In this document: one piece after another, positions 16,386 through 25,795 of the stretch
Layout of the letters: each line of letters begins with the position of its first letter
Position numbering within the stretch: position 1 is the first letter of the stretch
Notes under the pieces: model-generated
Told to the model about the DNA's origin: nothing
Database searches by the model: none
The model's input: only the letters and a program-made list of their open reading frames with translations
Assembly: GCA_947626775.1 (NCBI GenBank)
Contig: CANQTL010000009.1
Coordinates: forward strand, 1-64,000
Direction of reading: 5' to 3'
Length of the DNA stretch: 64,000 nucleotides
Source: an uncultured Lachnospiraceae bacterium
GTDB taxonomy: Bacteria; Bacillota; Clostridia; Lachnospirales; Lachnospiraceae
Program-made: the position numbers and the translations under genes

Positions 16386-18680
16386 CTAAACTCTGTTATA
16401 ATTGATGAGGCAGCCTTTCAGGATAATCTGTCTCTCCTCGTCGGTCAGTTCGCCCAGACGCAGATCAAACGCCGTGAGCGAGTCTTCCTCCACGGATACC
16501 CTGTACGCCTGAATCACTTCCGCCTTCTCCTCCACCGCTTTCCTGATACCCGGGAAGAACAGATAGTCCAGATTGTGAAAGGGCAGCTCGCCCGCGGGAA
16601 TCAGGAAAGGCAGCATTCCCCAGTTGATCAGATTGGAGCGGTAACGCTTGGTGGCGTACTCGTTGGCGATATTGGCCCAGCCGCCCAGCACCTTCTGACA
16701 GCTCGCCGCCTGCTCTCTGGCGGAACCGTCGCCCGGCTTCACCGCAAAGATCGTGGAGCCGAAACCCGTATTCTCGTGCGTGGCGCCCGCGAAAGTCTTC
16801 CTGATCACCTGCATCACCGGCTTGACGTCCGGGTGCGCCTGGCAGGGATGCTCGCCGTTCATGCGCGCCGTCTCCGCCTTCTGGATGTCCTTGGCACGCG
16901 CCACATAGGCGGGATCCTTTCTGGAGAGCGTAAACTCCGCCAGACCCAGCGGATTGGAACGATAGGAGGACGTCTCTCCGGAGGGAATCAGCTCGTCCGT
17001 CGTGGTGACCGGATCATGAATCTCAGACACTACGCGCAGCACCAGATTCTCCGGCAGCGCACCCATAGCGGGCCAGTCCTTGATGTTCGGGCCGAACTGA
17101 ATTTCCACGCTTTCGTCCGCCACGCCTTTCGAGTCAAATACGCGGTTTTTATAAATATTCGCATCGAAGTGGTACTTGTATCTGCCCAGCGTGCCGTCAT
17201 ATTCCGTAGCCGGTGTGAGCACGCCCTTGTTGGCCGCCGTCGCCGCGATGGAGCGTGCGTCCATGAGCGCCACGGAAGCGATCTGTCCGCTCTGCAGCTT
17301 GGAGCCCTCTCTGTTCGGAAAGTTTCTGGTTGAATGTCTGACGCTGAACGCATTGTTGGCCGGCGTGTCGCCCGCGCCGAAGCAGGGGCCGCAGAACGCC
17401 GTCTTCAGGACTGCTCCCGTCTCCAGAATCGCAGACGCGCAGCCGTTTCTGATCAGTTCCATATAGATCGGCATGGAGGCCGGATACACGCTCAGGGTAA
17501 ACCCGTCTGCACCGATACAGGAACCTTTCAGGATATCCGCAGCCGCGCAGATATTCTCGAAGCCGCCGCCCGCACAGCCCGCGATGATGCCCTGATCCAC
17601 CATAAATCTGCCGTTCACGACCTTATCCTGAAGGGAATAGGGCACCGCGCCGTCCAGGCTCACCCTGGCGCGCTCCTCCACGTCATGCAGCACATCTTTC
17701 AGATTGGCGTTGACCTCGTCGATCGTATAGGTATTGCTGGGGTGGAAAGGCATCGCGATCATCGGTCTGATCTCGGACAGATTGACCTCGATCATGCCGT
17801 CGTAATACGCCGCGTCGCCCGGTTTCAGTTCCCGGTACTCTTCGACCCTGCTGTGAATGTCATAAAACTCCCGGATCTGTTCATCTGTCTGCCAGATGGA
17901 AGACAGACAGGTCGTCTCCGTGGTCATCACATCGATCCCAATCCTGAAATCGGCGCTCAGGGAGGCCAGGCCGGGGCCGACGAACTCCATCACCTTATTC
18001 TTCACATAGCCGTTGTCAAACACCGCGCCGATGATCGCCAGCGCTACGTCCTGCGGGCCCACACCCTTCACGGGTTCGCCCGTCAGGTATACGCCCACAA
18101 CGCCCGGCATATTGATGTCGTAAGTCTGGGACAAAAGCTGCTTAACCAGCTCCGGGCCTCCCTCGCCCATGGCCATCGTGCCAAGCGCCCCATACCGGGT
18201 ATGGGAATCGGAACCAAGGATCATCTTACCGCCGCCCGCCAGCATCTCGCGTGCGTACTGGTGAATGACCGCCTGATGCGGCGGCACATAGACGCCGCCG
18301 TACCGCTTGGCACAGGTCAGGCCAAACATATGATCATCCTCGTTGATCGTGCCGCCCACCGCACACAGCGAATTGTGACAGTTCGTCAACACATAGGGGA
18401 TCGGGAACTTTTTGAGTCCCGAAGCTCTGGCCGTCTGGATGATCCCCACAAAGGTGATGTCATGGGAAGTCAGTTTATCAAATTTGATTTTTAACTTTTC
18501 CATATTGCCGGAGGTATTGTGCGCCTTTAGGATGCCGTAAGCCATCGTGTTCTGCGCGGCTTTGTCTTTCGATACTTCCTTACCCGTCTTATTCCTGATC
18601 TGCGCCGCCGCGTCTGCCCCGTCGTATACGATGTCCGTTCCGCCGAGCAGATATGCGCCGCCCTCTGATAATTTGATCAT
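16386..18680 (-). CDS. Aconitase-family hydratase
   Basis: The 764-residue protein is a full-length member of the aconitase superfamily. Iron-sulfur ligands are in the second half ([12 protein letters not shown] near 345), with a further Cys near [11 protein letters not shown] (about 100) and the substrate loop [14 protein letters not shown] near 155. The C-terminal swivel domain ends with [10 protein letters not shown], the usual aconitase signature. It could convert citrate to isocitrate, or act on another hydroxyacid like the putative hydratase YbhJ; sequence alone does not settle this. Start at 18680 follows AGGAG. No other TCA-cycle gene is nearby. Confidence 0.85.
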   Translation of the reverse strand: MIKLSEGGAYLLGGTDIVYDGADAAAQIRNKTGKEVSKDKAAQNTMAYGILKAHNTSGNMEKLKIKFDKLTSHDITFVGIIQTARASGLKKFPIPYVLTNCHNSLCAVGGTINEDDHMFGLTCAKRYGGVYVPPHQAVIHQYAREMLAGGGKMILGSDSHTRYGALGTMAMGEGGPELVKQLLSQTYDINMPGVVGVYLTGEPVKGVGPQDVALAIIGAVFDNGYVKNKVMEFVGPGLASLSADFRIGIDVMTTETTCLSSIWQTDEQIREFYDIHSRVEEYRELKPGDAAYYDGMIEVNLSEIRPMIAMPFHPSNTYTIDEVNANLKDVLHDVEERARVSLDGAVPYSLQDKVVNGRFMVDQGIIAGCAGGGFENICAAADILKGSCIGADGFTLSVYPASMPIYMELIRNGCASAILETGAVLKTAFCGPCFGAGDTPANNAFSVRHSTRNFPNREGSKLQSGQIASVALMDARSIAATAANKGVLTPATEYDGTLGRYKYHFDANIYKNRVFDSKGVADESVEIQFGPNIKDWPAMGALPENLVLRVVSEIHDPVTTTDELIPSGETSSYRSNPLGLAEFTLSRKDPAYVARAKDIQKAETARMNGEHPCQAHPDVKPVMQVIRKTFAGATHENTGFGSTIFAVKPGDGSAREQAASCQKVLGGWANIANEYATKRYRSNLINWGMLPFLIPAGELPFHNLDYLFFPGIRKAVEEKAEVIQAYRVSVEEDSLTAFDLRLGELTDEERQIILKGCLINYNRV

Positions 18681-18819
18681 AATGTCTCCTCTCTTTGCCA
18701 ATGATTTATGTCTGCGTCTGTTCTATGTATCCTGTCGCCCGCAATCCTGCGCTTTCCTGCACAGGCTTTTCGTCCATTATACTCAATATCTGTTTTTCGT
18801 GCAACACCGCTTTCCGCTC

Positions 18820-19830
18820 TTACTGCTGCACATACCATTCCGCCAGCGCCACGGTCCCCGCCGTAAAATCCCCGCCGATCCCGCGCACAGCATCGGAGGC
18901 GCCCCGGCTTGCCACCCAGGCCGTCAGCTGCAGACGGCGCATCATGACAAAAGTGGGAATCATCCCGATATCCTGCCGCCGCAGAGAAGCCCTTCTCCGA
19001 TAGCCTGCAAGCCATGCCTCAGCCAGCCTCGGCGCACAGGGATCCGTCTCCACGAAACTCAGCGAACCCGCCAGATCCTGCATGAACCAGCCATAGCCGC
19101 AGTCGTCGAAATCGAGGATTTTCAGCCTGCCGCCTTCCGTCAGCAGATTTGCGCCCCGCAGATCGCTGTGAATCAGACCGTAATTCTCCTCCGTGATCCC
19201 ATATGCCGCAAGCCCGGCTCTAATCTTTCCATCCGCTCTCTCCAGAACGAGACGGTCAGCCTGCGTAAGCCCCGGCACACGCCGCCAGTCGCCCCAGAGG
19301 GCGTGCGTGCCCAGCGTGTTCTCGTAGTCCCAGCGAAAACGCGGCAGCCTGCGGGAACCTTCCCAGCCCCGCACATGGGCGTGCAGCACGGCAGCCGCCT
19401 CCCCGATCCGCTCAAACCATGGGCGCTGTGCCGGCAGCGCCAGATTTTCCAGCAGTGTACCCGTCAGATAAGAGAACATCGTACCGTAGACGATCCCGTC
19501 TTCTCCGCCGGATACCGCATGAATACACTTCCCGTCCGCGCCCGCAACCGGCTCCCGCAGAGTCAGCCGCGTGTCCTCCCGCAGCCGGCACAGCCACGCT
19601 GCCTCGGCCTCCAGTTCCTCCAGCGTGTGGTAATGCGGCCTGCTCAGCCGCAGAACGGCCCGTATCTGACCGCCCCGGTCCCTCACCAGACAGGTTCTGT
19701 TCTCTGAGAAATACAGTTTTTCCACCGTGCAGTCCGCACCGAAAATATCTTCATAACAGGGCAGAATCTGTCCGGCGATGCGGGCGATATCCCGCTCCTG
19801 TATCTGCAGATCTGTCAGGTCATCTCCCAT
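18820..19830 (-). CDS. Aminoglycoside-phosphotransferase-family kinase
   Basis: The 336-residue protein has the APH/choline-kinase-like fold. The catalytic loop is HSDLRGANLL (near 205) and the metal-binding DFDDCGYGW follows about 20 residues later. The N-lobe is divergent. Relatives include SrkA/homoserine-kinase-type and spore-coat CotS-type proteins; the substrate is not evident. Start at 19830 is chosen because the longer frame begins inside the glgP terminator hairpin. Confidence 0.8.
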   Translation of the reverse strand: MGDDLTDLQIQERDIARIAGQILPCYEDIFGADCTVEKLYFSENRTCLVRDRGGQIRAVLRLSRPHYHTLEELEAEAAWLCRLREDTRLTLREPVAGADGKCIHAVSGGEDGIVYGTMFSYLTGTLLENLALPAQRPWFERIGEAAAVLHAHVRGWEGSRRLPRFRWDYENTLGTHALWGDWRRVPGLTQADRLVLERADGKIRAGLAAYGITEENYGLIHSDLRGANLLTEGGRLKILDFDDCGYGWFMQDLAGSLSFVETDPCAPRLAEAWLAGYRRRASLRRQDIGMIPTFVMMRRLQLTAWVASRGASDAVRGIGGDFTAGTVALAEWYVQQ

Positions 19831-19850
19831 ACAATATTCCCCGCCTAAGA

Positions 19851-19881
19851 AAAGGCTGCTGTCCACCGGACAACAGCCTTT
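19851..19881 (-). terminator. Rho-independent terminator of glgP
   Basis: A 14-bp near-perfect hairpin (AAAGGCTGTTGTCC / GGACAGCAGCCTTT on the minus strand) with a three-base loop is followed by TTCTT, 12 bases after the glgP stop. Confidence 0.85.
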
Positions 19882-19892
19882 CTCATCATCTC

Positions 19893-22400
19893 TTATTTGC
19901 CCGTTGTTTTCTTCTCGCTCACAACGGCCGGCTTCGGAATCACGACCTTGTCAAGCTTCCAGATCTCGTCCACATACTCCTGAATGGTTCTGTCGGAGGT
20001 GAACTTGCCGGAACAGGCCACGTTGAGAATCGCGCTTTTCGCCCAGCCGCTCTCGTTCCTGTACGCCGCCTCGACTCTCTCCTGTGCCGCGGCATAGGCT
20101 TTGAAATCCTTCAGGATAAAGTAGGTATCCGCCTTGGCCGTACTCTGCGTATTCAGAAGGGAATTGTACAGCGGTCTGAACAGATCGGGATCGTTCGGCG
20201 CGTACGTGCCGTTGATCAGCTGCATCAGAACCTTGCGCACATCGGGATCGTTATTAAAGATCTCCGTCGGATCGTAGCCGCCGTAGTTTTCGTAGCGGAT
20301 AACCTCATCGGAGCTTAAACCGAAGATAAACGCATTCTCCTCTCCGACTTCCTCCACGATCTCTACGTTTGCGCCGTCCATCGTGCCGAGGGTCAGCGCG
20401 CCGTTGAGCATGAACTTCATGTTGCCTGTACCGGACGCCTCCTTGCTGGCCGTAGAAATCTGCTCCGACACATCGGAAGCCGCAAAGATAATCTCTGCGT
20501 TGGAGACGCGGTAGTTCTCGATAAACACGACCTTGATCTTACCGTTGATGTCCGGATCGTTGTTGATCACGTCGGCCACGGAATTGATCAGTTTGATCGT
20601 CAGCTTGGCGTTCATATATCCCGCCGCCGCCTTCGCGCCGAAGATAAACGTCCTCGGGTAGAAATCCATATCCGGATGCTCTTTCAGCTCATTGTACAGG
20701 TACATCACATGCAGGATGTTCAGGAGCTGCCGCTTGTACTCGTGCAGTCTCTTAACCTGAACGTCAAAGATGGAGCGGGGATCTACCTCGATGCCGTTGT
20801 GCTCCAGAATGTACTGCGCCAGACGCACCTTGTTCTGGTACTTGATGTTCATAAACTCATGCTGCGCTTTCTCATCGTCCGCATAGATCTTCAATTTGTT
20901 GATCTTGGGCAGATCAGTGATCCAGTCGCTTCCCACATGCGCCGTCACCCAGTCCGCCAGAAGCGGATTTGCGTGCAGCAGGAATCTTCTCTGCGTGATG
21001 CCGTTGGTCTTATTGTTGAACTTCTCCGGCATCATCTCGTAGAAGTCTTTCAGCTCCTGATTCTTCAGGATCTCCGTATGTAATCTTGCCACGCCGTTGA
21101 CGGAGTAGCCTGCGGCGATGGCCAGATGCGCCATCTTCACCTGTCCGTCGTAGATAATCGCCATCTTGCGGATCTTCTCCTGATTGCCGGGATATTTCTG
21201 CTCGATCTGCGCCACAAATCTGCGGTTGATCTCCTCCACAATCTGATAAACCCTCGGCAGCAGTCTGGAAAACAGCTCGATCGGCCATTTTTCCAGAGCC
21301 TCTGACATGATCGTATGGTTCGTGTATGCGCAGGTCTTCGTCGTCACTTCCCACGCCTCGTCCCATGTCAGATAGTATTCGTCCATCAGAATACGCATCA
21401 GCTCCGCGATCGCCACGGTCGGATGCGTGTCGTTCAGCTGGAACGTCACTTTTTCATGGAATTTCCTGATATCGTCATGTTTGCGCATATACCGCGCCAC
21501 CGCCTCCTGCACCGAGGCGGAGATAAAGAAGTACTGCTGCTTTAAGCGCAGCTCCTTGCCGGCGTAATGATTGTCGTTGGGATAGAGCACCTCCACGATA
21601 TTTCTCGCCAGATTCTCCTGCTCCACCGCTCTCTGGTAATCGCCCTTGTCAAAAGAGTCGAGCTGGAAGCACTCCACAGGCTCGGCGTCCCAGATGCGCA
21701 GCGTGTTGACGATACCGCTGCCATAACCTACCACCGGCAGATCGTAGGGGATCGCCCGCACCGCTTGATATCCCTCCTGGCGGAAATTGCTCCTGCCGTT
21801 CTCGTCCACATAGACGTTGACGTAGCCGCCGAATCTGACTTCCTTGGTGTACTCAGGCCTTCTCAGTTCGAAGGGATTGCCGTCTTTGAGCCAGTTGTCC
21901 GGCACTTCCACCTGGTACCCGTCCCGGATTTCCTGCTTGAACATGCCGTAGCGATAGCGGATGCCGCAGCCGTAAGCCGCATAGCCCAGGGTCGCCAGCG
22001 AGTCGAGGAAGCAGGCCGCAAGCCTTCCCAGACCGCCGTTGCCCAGCGCCGCATCCGGCTCCTGATCTTCCACCACGTTGATGTCGATGCCGAGCTCGTC
22101 GAGCGCCTTCTTCACTTCCTTATACGCCTGCAGATTGATGATATTGTTGCCCAGCGCACGCCCCATCAAAAACTCCATAGACAGGTAGTACACCATCTTG
22201 GGATCCTGCTTGTCAAATTCCTTCTGGGTCGTCAGCCACTGATCGACAACCGCGTCTTTGATCGCATAGGATACCGCCTGGAAGATCTGCTGATCCGTCG
22301 CCTCCTCAAGAGTTTTTCTGTAAAGAGTCTTCACGTTATAGAGAACGCTTCTCTTGAATAATTCTGTATCAAATGTTGATGTCACAGCCTTTTTTGCCAT
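19893..22400 (-). CDS. glgP: Glycogen/alpha-glucan phosphorylase
   Basis: The 835-residue enzyme releases glucose-1-phosphate from glycogen. It carries YYLSMEFLMGRALGNN near residue 75, the ALGNGGLGRLAACFLDS block near 125, and the pyridoxal-phosphate site EASGTGNMKFMLNG near 665 (Lys binds PLP). Length and motif order are those of the family. The ATG follows GAGGAGG. It is monocistronic with its own terminator and works against glgC/glgD at 51-54 kb. The 145-base upstream region has an AT-rich TATAAT but no clear -35. Confidence 0.97.
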   Translation of the reverse strand: MAKKAVTSTFDTELFKRSVLYNVKTLYRKTLEEATDQQIFQAVSYAIKDAVVDQWLTTQKEFDKQDPKMVYYLSMEFLMGRALGNNIINLQAYKEVKKALDELGIDINVVEDQEPDAALGNGGLGRLAACFLDSLATLGYAAYGCGIRYRYGMFKQEIRDGYQVEVPDNWLKDGNPFELRRPEYTKEVRFGGYVNVYVDENGRSNFRQEGYQAVRAIPYDLPVVGYGSGIVNTLRIWDAEPVECFQLDSFDKGDYQRAVEQENLARNIVEVLYPNDNHYAGKELRLKQQYFFISASVQEAVARYMRKHDDIRKFHEKVTFQLNDTHPTVAIAELMRILMDEYYLTWDEAWEVTTKTCAYTNHTIMSEALEKWPIELFSRLLPRVYQIVEEINRRFVAQIEQKYPGNQEKIRKMAIIYDGQVKMAHLAIAAGYSVNGVARLHTEILKNQELKDFYEMMPEKFNNKTNGITQRRFLLHANPLLADWVTAHVGSDWITDLPKINKLKIYADDEKAQHEFMNIKYQNKVRLAQYILEHNGIEVDPRSIFDVQVKRLHEYKRQLLNILHVMYLYNELKEHPDMDFYPRTFIFGAKAAAGYMNAKLTIKLINSVADVINNDPDINGKIKVVFIENYRVSNAEIIFAASDVSEQISTASKEASGTGNMKFMLNGALTLGTMDGANVEIVEEVGEENAFIFGLSSDEVIRYENYGGYDPTEIFNNDPDVRKVLMQLINGTYAPNDPDLFRPLYNSLLNTQSTAKADTYFILKDFKAYAAAQERVEAAYRNESGWAKSAILNVACSGKFTSDRTIQEYVDEIWKLDKVVIPKPAVVSEKKTTGK

Positions 22401-22545
22401 TCATGTGCCTCCTCGTATGCTATCTGCGGGTTTCCTGCAAAACATAAACTCCATTTTATTATATATGGTATTTACGTTTTTGGCTATAAGCAAAGTGCTT
22501 AAATTGTTGTCGGATCTTTTGTTTTTTTGTATTTTCCGATAGACG

Positions 22546-25500
22546 TCACATTTTTTCCACGCCGATCGTCACGTTCTCGCCGTTGACGTTCCACTCTTTG
22601 GATACGGCGAGCGTCTTTCCGGAAACAATCGCGTCAGCCAGCACCTTGTCTGAGATCGCATCCGCATTTTTGTCCACGATCCGCGCAATTCTGTCGTTGC
22701 CGCTCACGGAGACTCTGATGTGATCCGTCACCTCAAAGTCCGCGTCCTTGCGCATCGTCTGAATCTTGCTGATCATCTCATAGACGAAGCCCTCCTCGAT
22801 CAGTTCCTCCGTCAGATTCGTGTCCAGCACAACCGTCACGCTGCCCGACGCCTCGGAGACATAGCCTTCCTTCTGCGCCATATCGATGAGCAGATCCTCC
22901 TCCGCGAGACGCACCTCAGCGCCGTCCACCTCAAACACGAGCGCGCCCTTGTCACGCAGCTCGTCCATCGCCGCATTGCCGTCCACACCGGCCAGGTGCT
23001 TCTGGATGCCGCCAAGCTGTTTGCCATATTTCGGACCCACCGTTCTGAGCTGCGGTTTGAAGCTGTAGCTCGTAAATTCCCGCACATCGTCCGTAAAACG
23101 GATATTCCTGACGTTCAGCTCGTCCTTCACGATCTCCTGATAGAACGCGTCCAGCGCATGCTCCGCTTTCACAAACATCGTGCCGATGGGCTGACGGTTT
23201 TTGATATTGGCCGCGTTGCGCGCCGCACGTCCCAGCACGACGATCTTCAGAACCTCCTCCATGTCCGCCTCCAGCTTCGCGTCGATCATAGACTCGTCCG
23301 CCCTGGGAAAGTCGCACAGATGAATGCTCTCGGGCGCGGTGCTGTCGATACTTCTCACCAGATTCAGATAGATCTCCTCCGTCATGAAAGGGATCATGGG
23401 TGCCGCGCACTTGCAGATCGTCACAAGCGCCGTGTACAGCGTCATGTAGGCGTTGATCTTATCCTGTTCCATTCCCTTTGCCCAGAAACGCTCACGGCTC
23501 CGTCTCACATACCAGTTACTCATCTCATCCACGAAATCGTCCAGCGCGCGGGCCGCCTCGGGGATCCTGTAGTGTTCCAGATCATCGTCCACTTCCCTGA
23601 CAACCGTATTCAGTTTGGACAAAAGCCACTTGTCCATGACGGGAAGTTTATCATATTCCAGCGTGTATTTCGTCGCATCGAAATTGTCGATATTCGCGTA
23701 CAGCACAAAGAATGCATAGGTGTTCCACAGCGTACCGAGGAACTTGCGCTGCCCCTCCTGCACCGCCTTGCCGTGGAAGCGGTTGGGCAGCCATGGGGCG
23801 GAATTGATATAGAAATACCAGCGGATCGCGTCTGCGCCGTAGGTTTCCAGCGCCTCGAAGGGATCCACCGCGTTCCCTTTGGACTTGCTCATCTTCTGCC
23901 CGTTCTCGTCCTGTACATGCCCGAGCACAATGACATTCTCAAAAGGCGCTTTGTTAAACAGGAGCGTGGACTCCGCCATCAGGGAGTAGAACCAGCCTCT
24001 CGTCTGGTCCACCGCCTCCGAGATAAACTGCGCCGGGAACTGCTTTTCAAAAAGTTCCTGATTCTCAAAAGGATAGTGGTGCTGTGCAAAAGGCATCGCG
24101 CCGGAGTCAAACCAGCAGTCGATCACCTCGGGCACGCGCCGCATCACCCTGCCGCAGTCGGGACAGGTAATCGTGATCTCGTCGATATAGGGCCGGTGCA
24201 GCTCCACCGTTTTCGCCTTCGGATCGCCGGAGTACCGCTCCAGCTCCTCGCGGGAGCCGACGGACAGCATATGCCCGCAGGACTCGCACTCCCAGATATT
24301 GAGCGGTGTGCCCCAGTAACGGTTGCGGGAGATTCCCCAGTCCTGAATGTTCTCCAGCCAGTTGCCGAAACGTCCTTCACCGATGGACTCGGGAATCCAG
24401 TTGACCGTCTTGTTGTTGCGCACCAGATCGTCGCGCACCGCTGTCATCTTGATAAACCAGGACTCGCGGGCATAGTAGATAAGCGGCGTATCGCAGCGCC
24501 AGCAGAAGGGGTAATCGTGCTCGAACTTAGGCGCGTCGAACAGCTTACCCTCCCGATCCAGATCTTTCAGTATCTCGGGATCGGCCTTCTTGACAAACAT
24601 CCCCGCGTAAGCCGTCTCCTCCGTCATCTCGCCCTTCTCATTGACAAACTGTACCAGCGGCAGATCATACTTGCGTCCCACGTTGGCGTCGTCCTCACCG
24701 AAAGCCGGCGCGATGTGGACGATGCCGGTACCATCCGTCATCGTGACATAAGTGTCGCAGGTGACATAGTGCGCCTTCTTGTGCTGTCTGGCAGCTTCCT
24801 CACCCGCGCAGGCAAAGAGCGGCTCATACTCTCTGTACTCCAGATCCGTGCCGGCATAAGTCTCCAGCACCTCATAGGCGGGATTGCCGTCCCCTGCCAG
24901 TTTACCAAGCACACTGTCCAGAAGCGCCTCCGCCATATAGTAGACGCGGCCGTCCGCCGCCTTGACTTTCACATAGGTCTCGTTCGGGTTCACGCAGAGC
25001 GCCACGTTGGAAGGCAGCGTCCAGGGCGTCGTCGTCCAGGCGAGGAACCAGGCGTCCTCTCCCACGGCTTTGAAACGCACTACCGCCGAGCGCTCTTTCA
25101 CCGCCTTATACCCCTGCGCCACCTCATGGGAGGACAGCGGCGTACCGCAGCGCGGGCAGTAGGGCACGATCTTGAATCCCTTGTACAAAAGGCCCTTGTC
25201 CCAGATCTGTTTGAGAGCCCACCACTCGGACTCAATGAAATCGTCATGGTACGTGACGTAGGGATCGTCCATATCCGCCCAGAAACCGACCGTGTTGGAA
25301 AAATCTTCCCACATGCCCTTGTATTTCCACACAGATTCCTTACATTTGCCGATAAAAGGATCCAGACCGTATTCTTCGATCTGCTCTTTGCCGTCCAGGC
25401 CGAGCAGCTTCTCCACCTCCAGTTCCACCGGAAGCCCGTGGGTATCCCAGCCAGCCTTACGGGGTACCATATATCCCTTCATGGTACGGTATCGCGGTAT

Positions 25501-25701
25501 CATATCCTTGATGACGCGGGTCAGCACATGACCGATATGTGGCTTGCCGTTGGCGGTCGGCGGCCCGTCATAGAAGGTGTAGGTCTCTCCCTCCCTGCGG
25601 GAGTCCATGCTCTTGCGGAAAATATCGTTGTCCTTCCAGAACTGGCACACTTCCTTCTCCCTGTCCACAAAATTCAGATTCGGGTCAACTTTCTGATACA
25701 T
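22546..25701 (-). CDS. ileS: Isoleucyl-tRNA synthetase, eukaryote-like (IleRS2) type
   Basis: The 1051-residue class I synthetase charges tRNA-Ile. It shows YDGPPTANGKPHIGH (HIGH motif, near 45-60), the editing domain with WTTTPWTLPSN, GWDTHGLP, and KMSKSKGN near 610. Its length and the FYDGPPTANG start fit the longer, eukaryote-like IleRS2 group, in which natural mupirocin resistance is known. Cysteine pairs (CPRCG, CESCG, CPDCG) suggest bound zinc. AAGGAG precedes the ATG. Only 95 bases separate it from the upstream gene and no T-box leader was found. Confidence 0.96.
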   Translation of the reverse strand: MYQKVDPNLNFVDREKEVCQFWKDNDIFRKSMDSRREGETYTFYDGPPTANGKPHIGHVLTRVIKDMIPRYRTMKGYMVPRKAGWDTHGLPVELEVEKLLGLDGKEQIEEYGLDPFIGKCKESVWKYKGMWEDFSNTVGFWADMDDPYVTYHDDFIESEWWALKQIWDKGLLYKGFKIVPYCPRCGTPLSSHEVAQGYKAVKERSAVVRFKAVGEDAWFLAWTTTPWTLPSNVALCVNPNETYVKVKAADGRVYYMAEALLDSVLGKLAGDGNPAYEVLETYAGTDLEYREYEPLFACAGEEAARQHKKAHYVTCDTYVTMTDGTGIVHIAPAFGEDDANVGRKYDLPLVQFVNEKGEMTEETAYAGMFVKKADPEILKDLDREGKLFDAPKFEHDYPFCWRCDTPLIYYARESWFIKMTAVRDDLVRNNKTVNWIPESIGEGRFGNWLENIQDWGISRNRYWGTPLNIWECESCGHMLSVGSREELERYSGDPKAKTVELHRPYIDEITITCPDCGRVMRRVPEVIDCWFDSGAMPFAQHHYPFENQELFEKQFPAQFISEAVDQTRGWFYSLMAESTLLFNKAPFENVIVLGHVQDENGQKMSKSKGNAVDPFEALETYGADAIRWYFYINSAPWLPNRFHGKAVQEGQRKFLGTLWNTYAFFVLYANIDNFDATKYTLEYDKLPVMDKWLLSKLNTVVREVDDDLEHYRIPEAARALDDFVDEMSNWYVRRSRERFWAKGMEQDKINAYMTLYTALVTICKCAAPMIPFMTEEIYLNLVRSIDSTAPESIHLCDFPRADESMIDAKLEADMEEVLKIVVLGRAARNAANIKNRQPIGTMFVKAEHALDAFYQEIVKDELNVRNIRFTDDVREFTSYSFKPQLRTVGPKYGKQLGGIQKHLAGVDGNAAMDELRDKGALVFEVDGAEVRLAEEDLLIDMAQKEGYVSEASGSVTVVLDTNLTEELIEEGFVYEMISKIQTMRKDADFEVTDHIRVSVSGNDRIARIVDKNADAISDKVLADAIVSGKTLAVSKEWNVNGENVTIGVEKM

Positions 25702-25795
25702 ACTTTGCTCTCCTTCCCTGTAAATGGCCGTACACTTCCGTCCCCTTTAAGATACCGCTTTATTGTAGTGTGGACAAAATACGCTTGTCAAGAGG

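Noticed and set aside
25702-25795. T-box leader for ileS
   Set aside because: The space is only 94 bases, with no specifier stem, T-box sequence or terminator.
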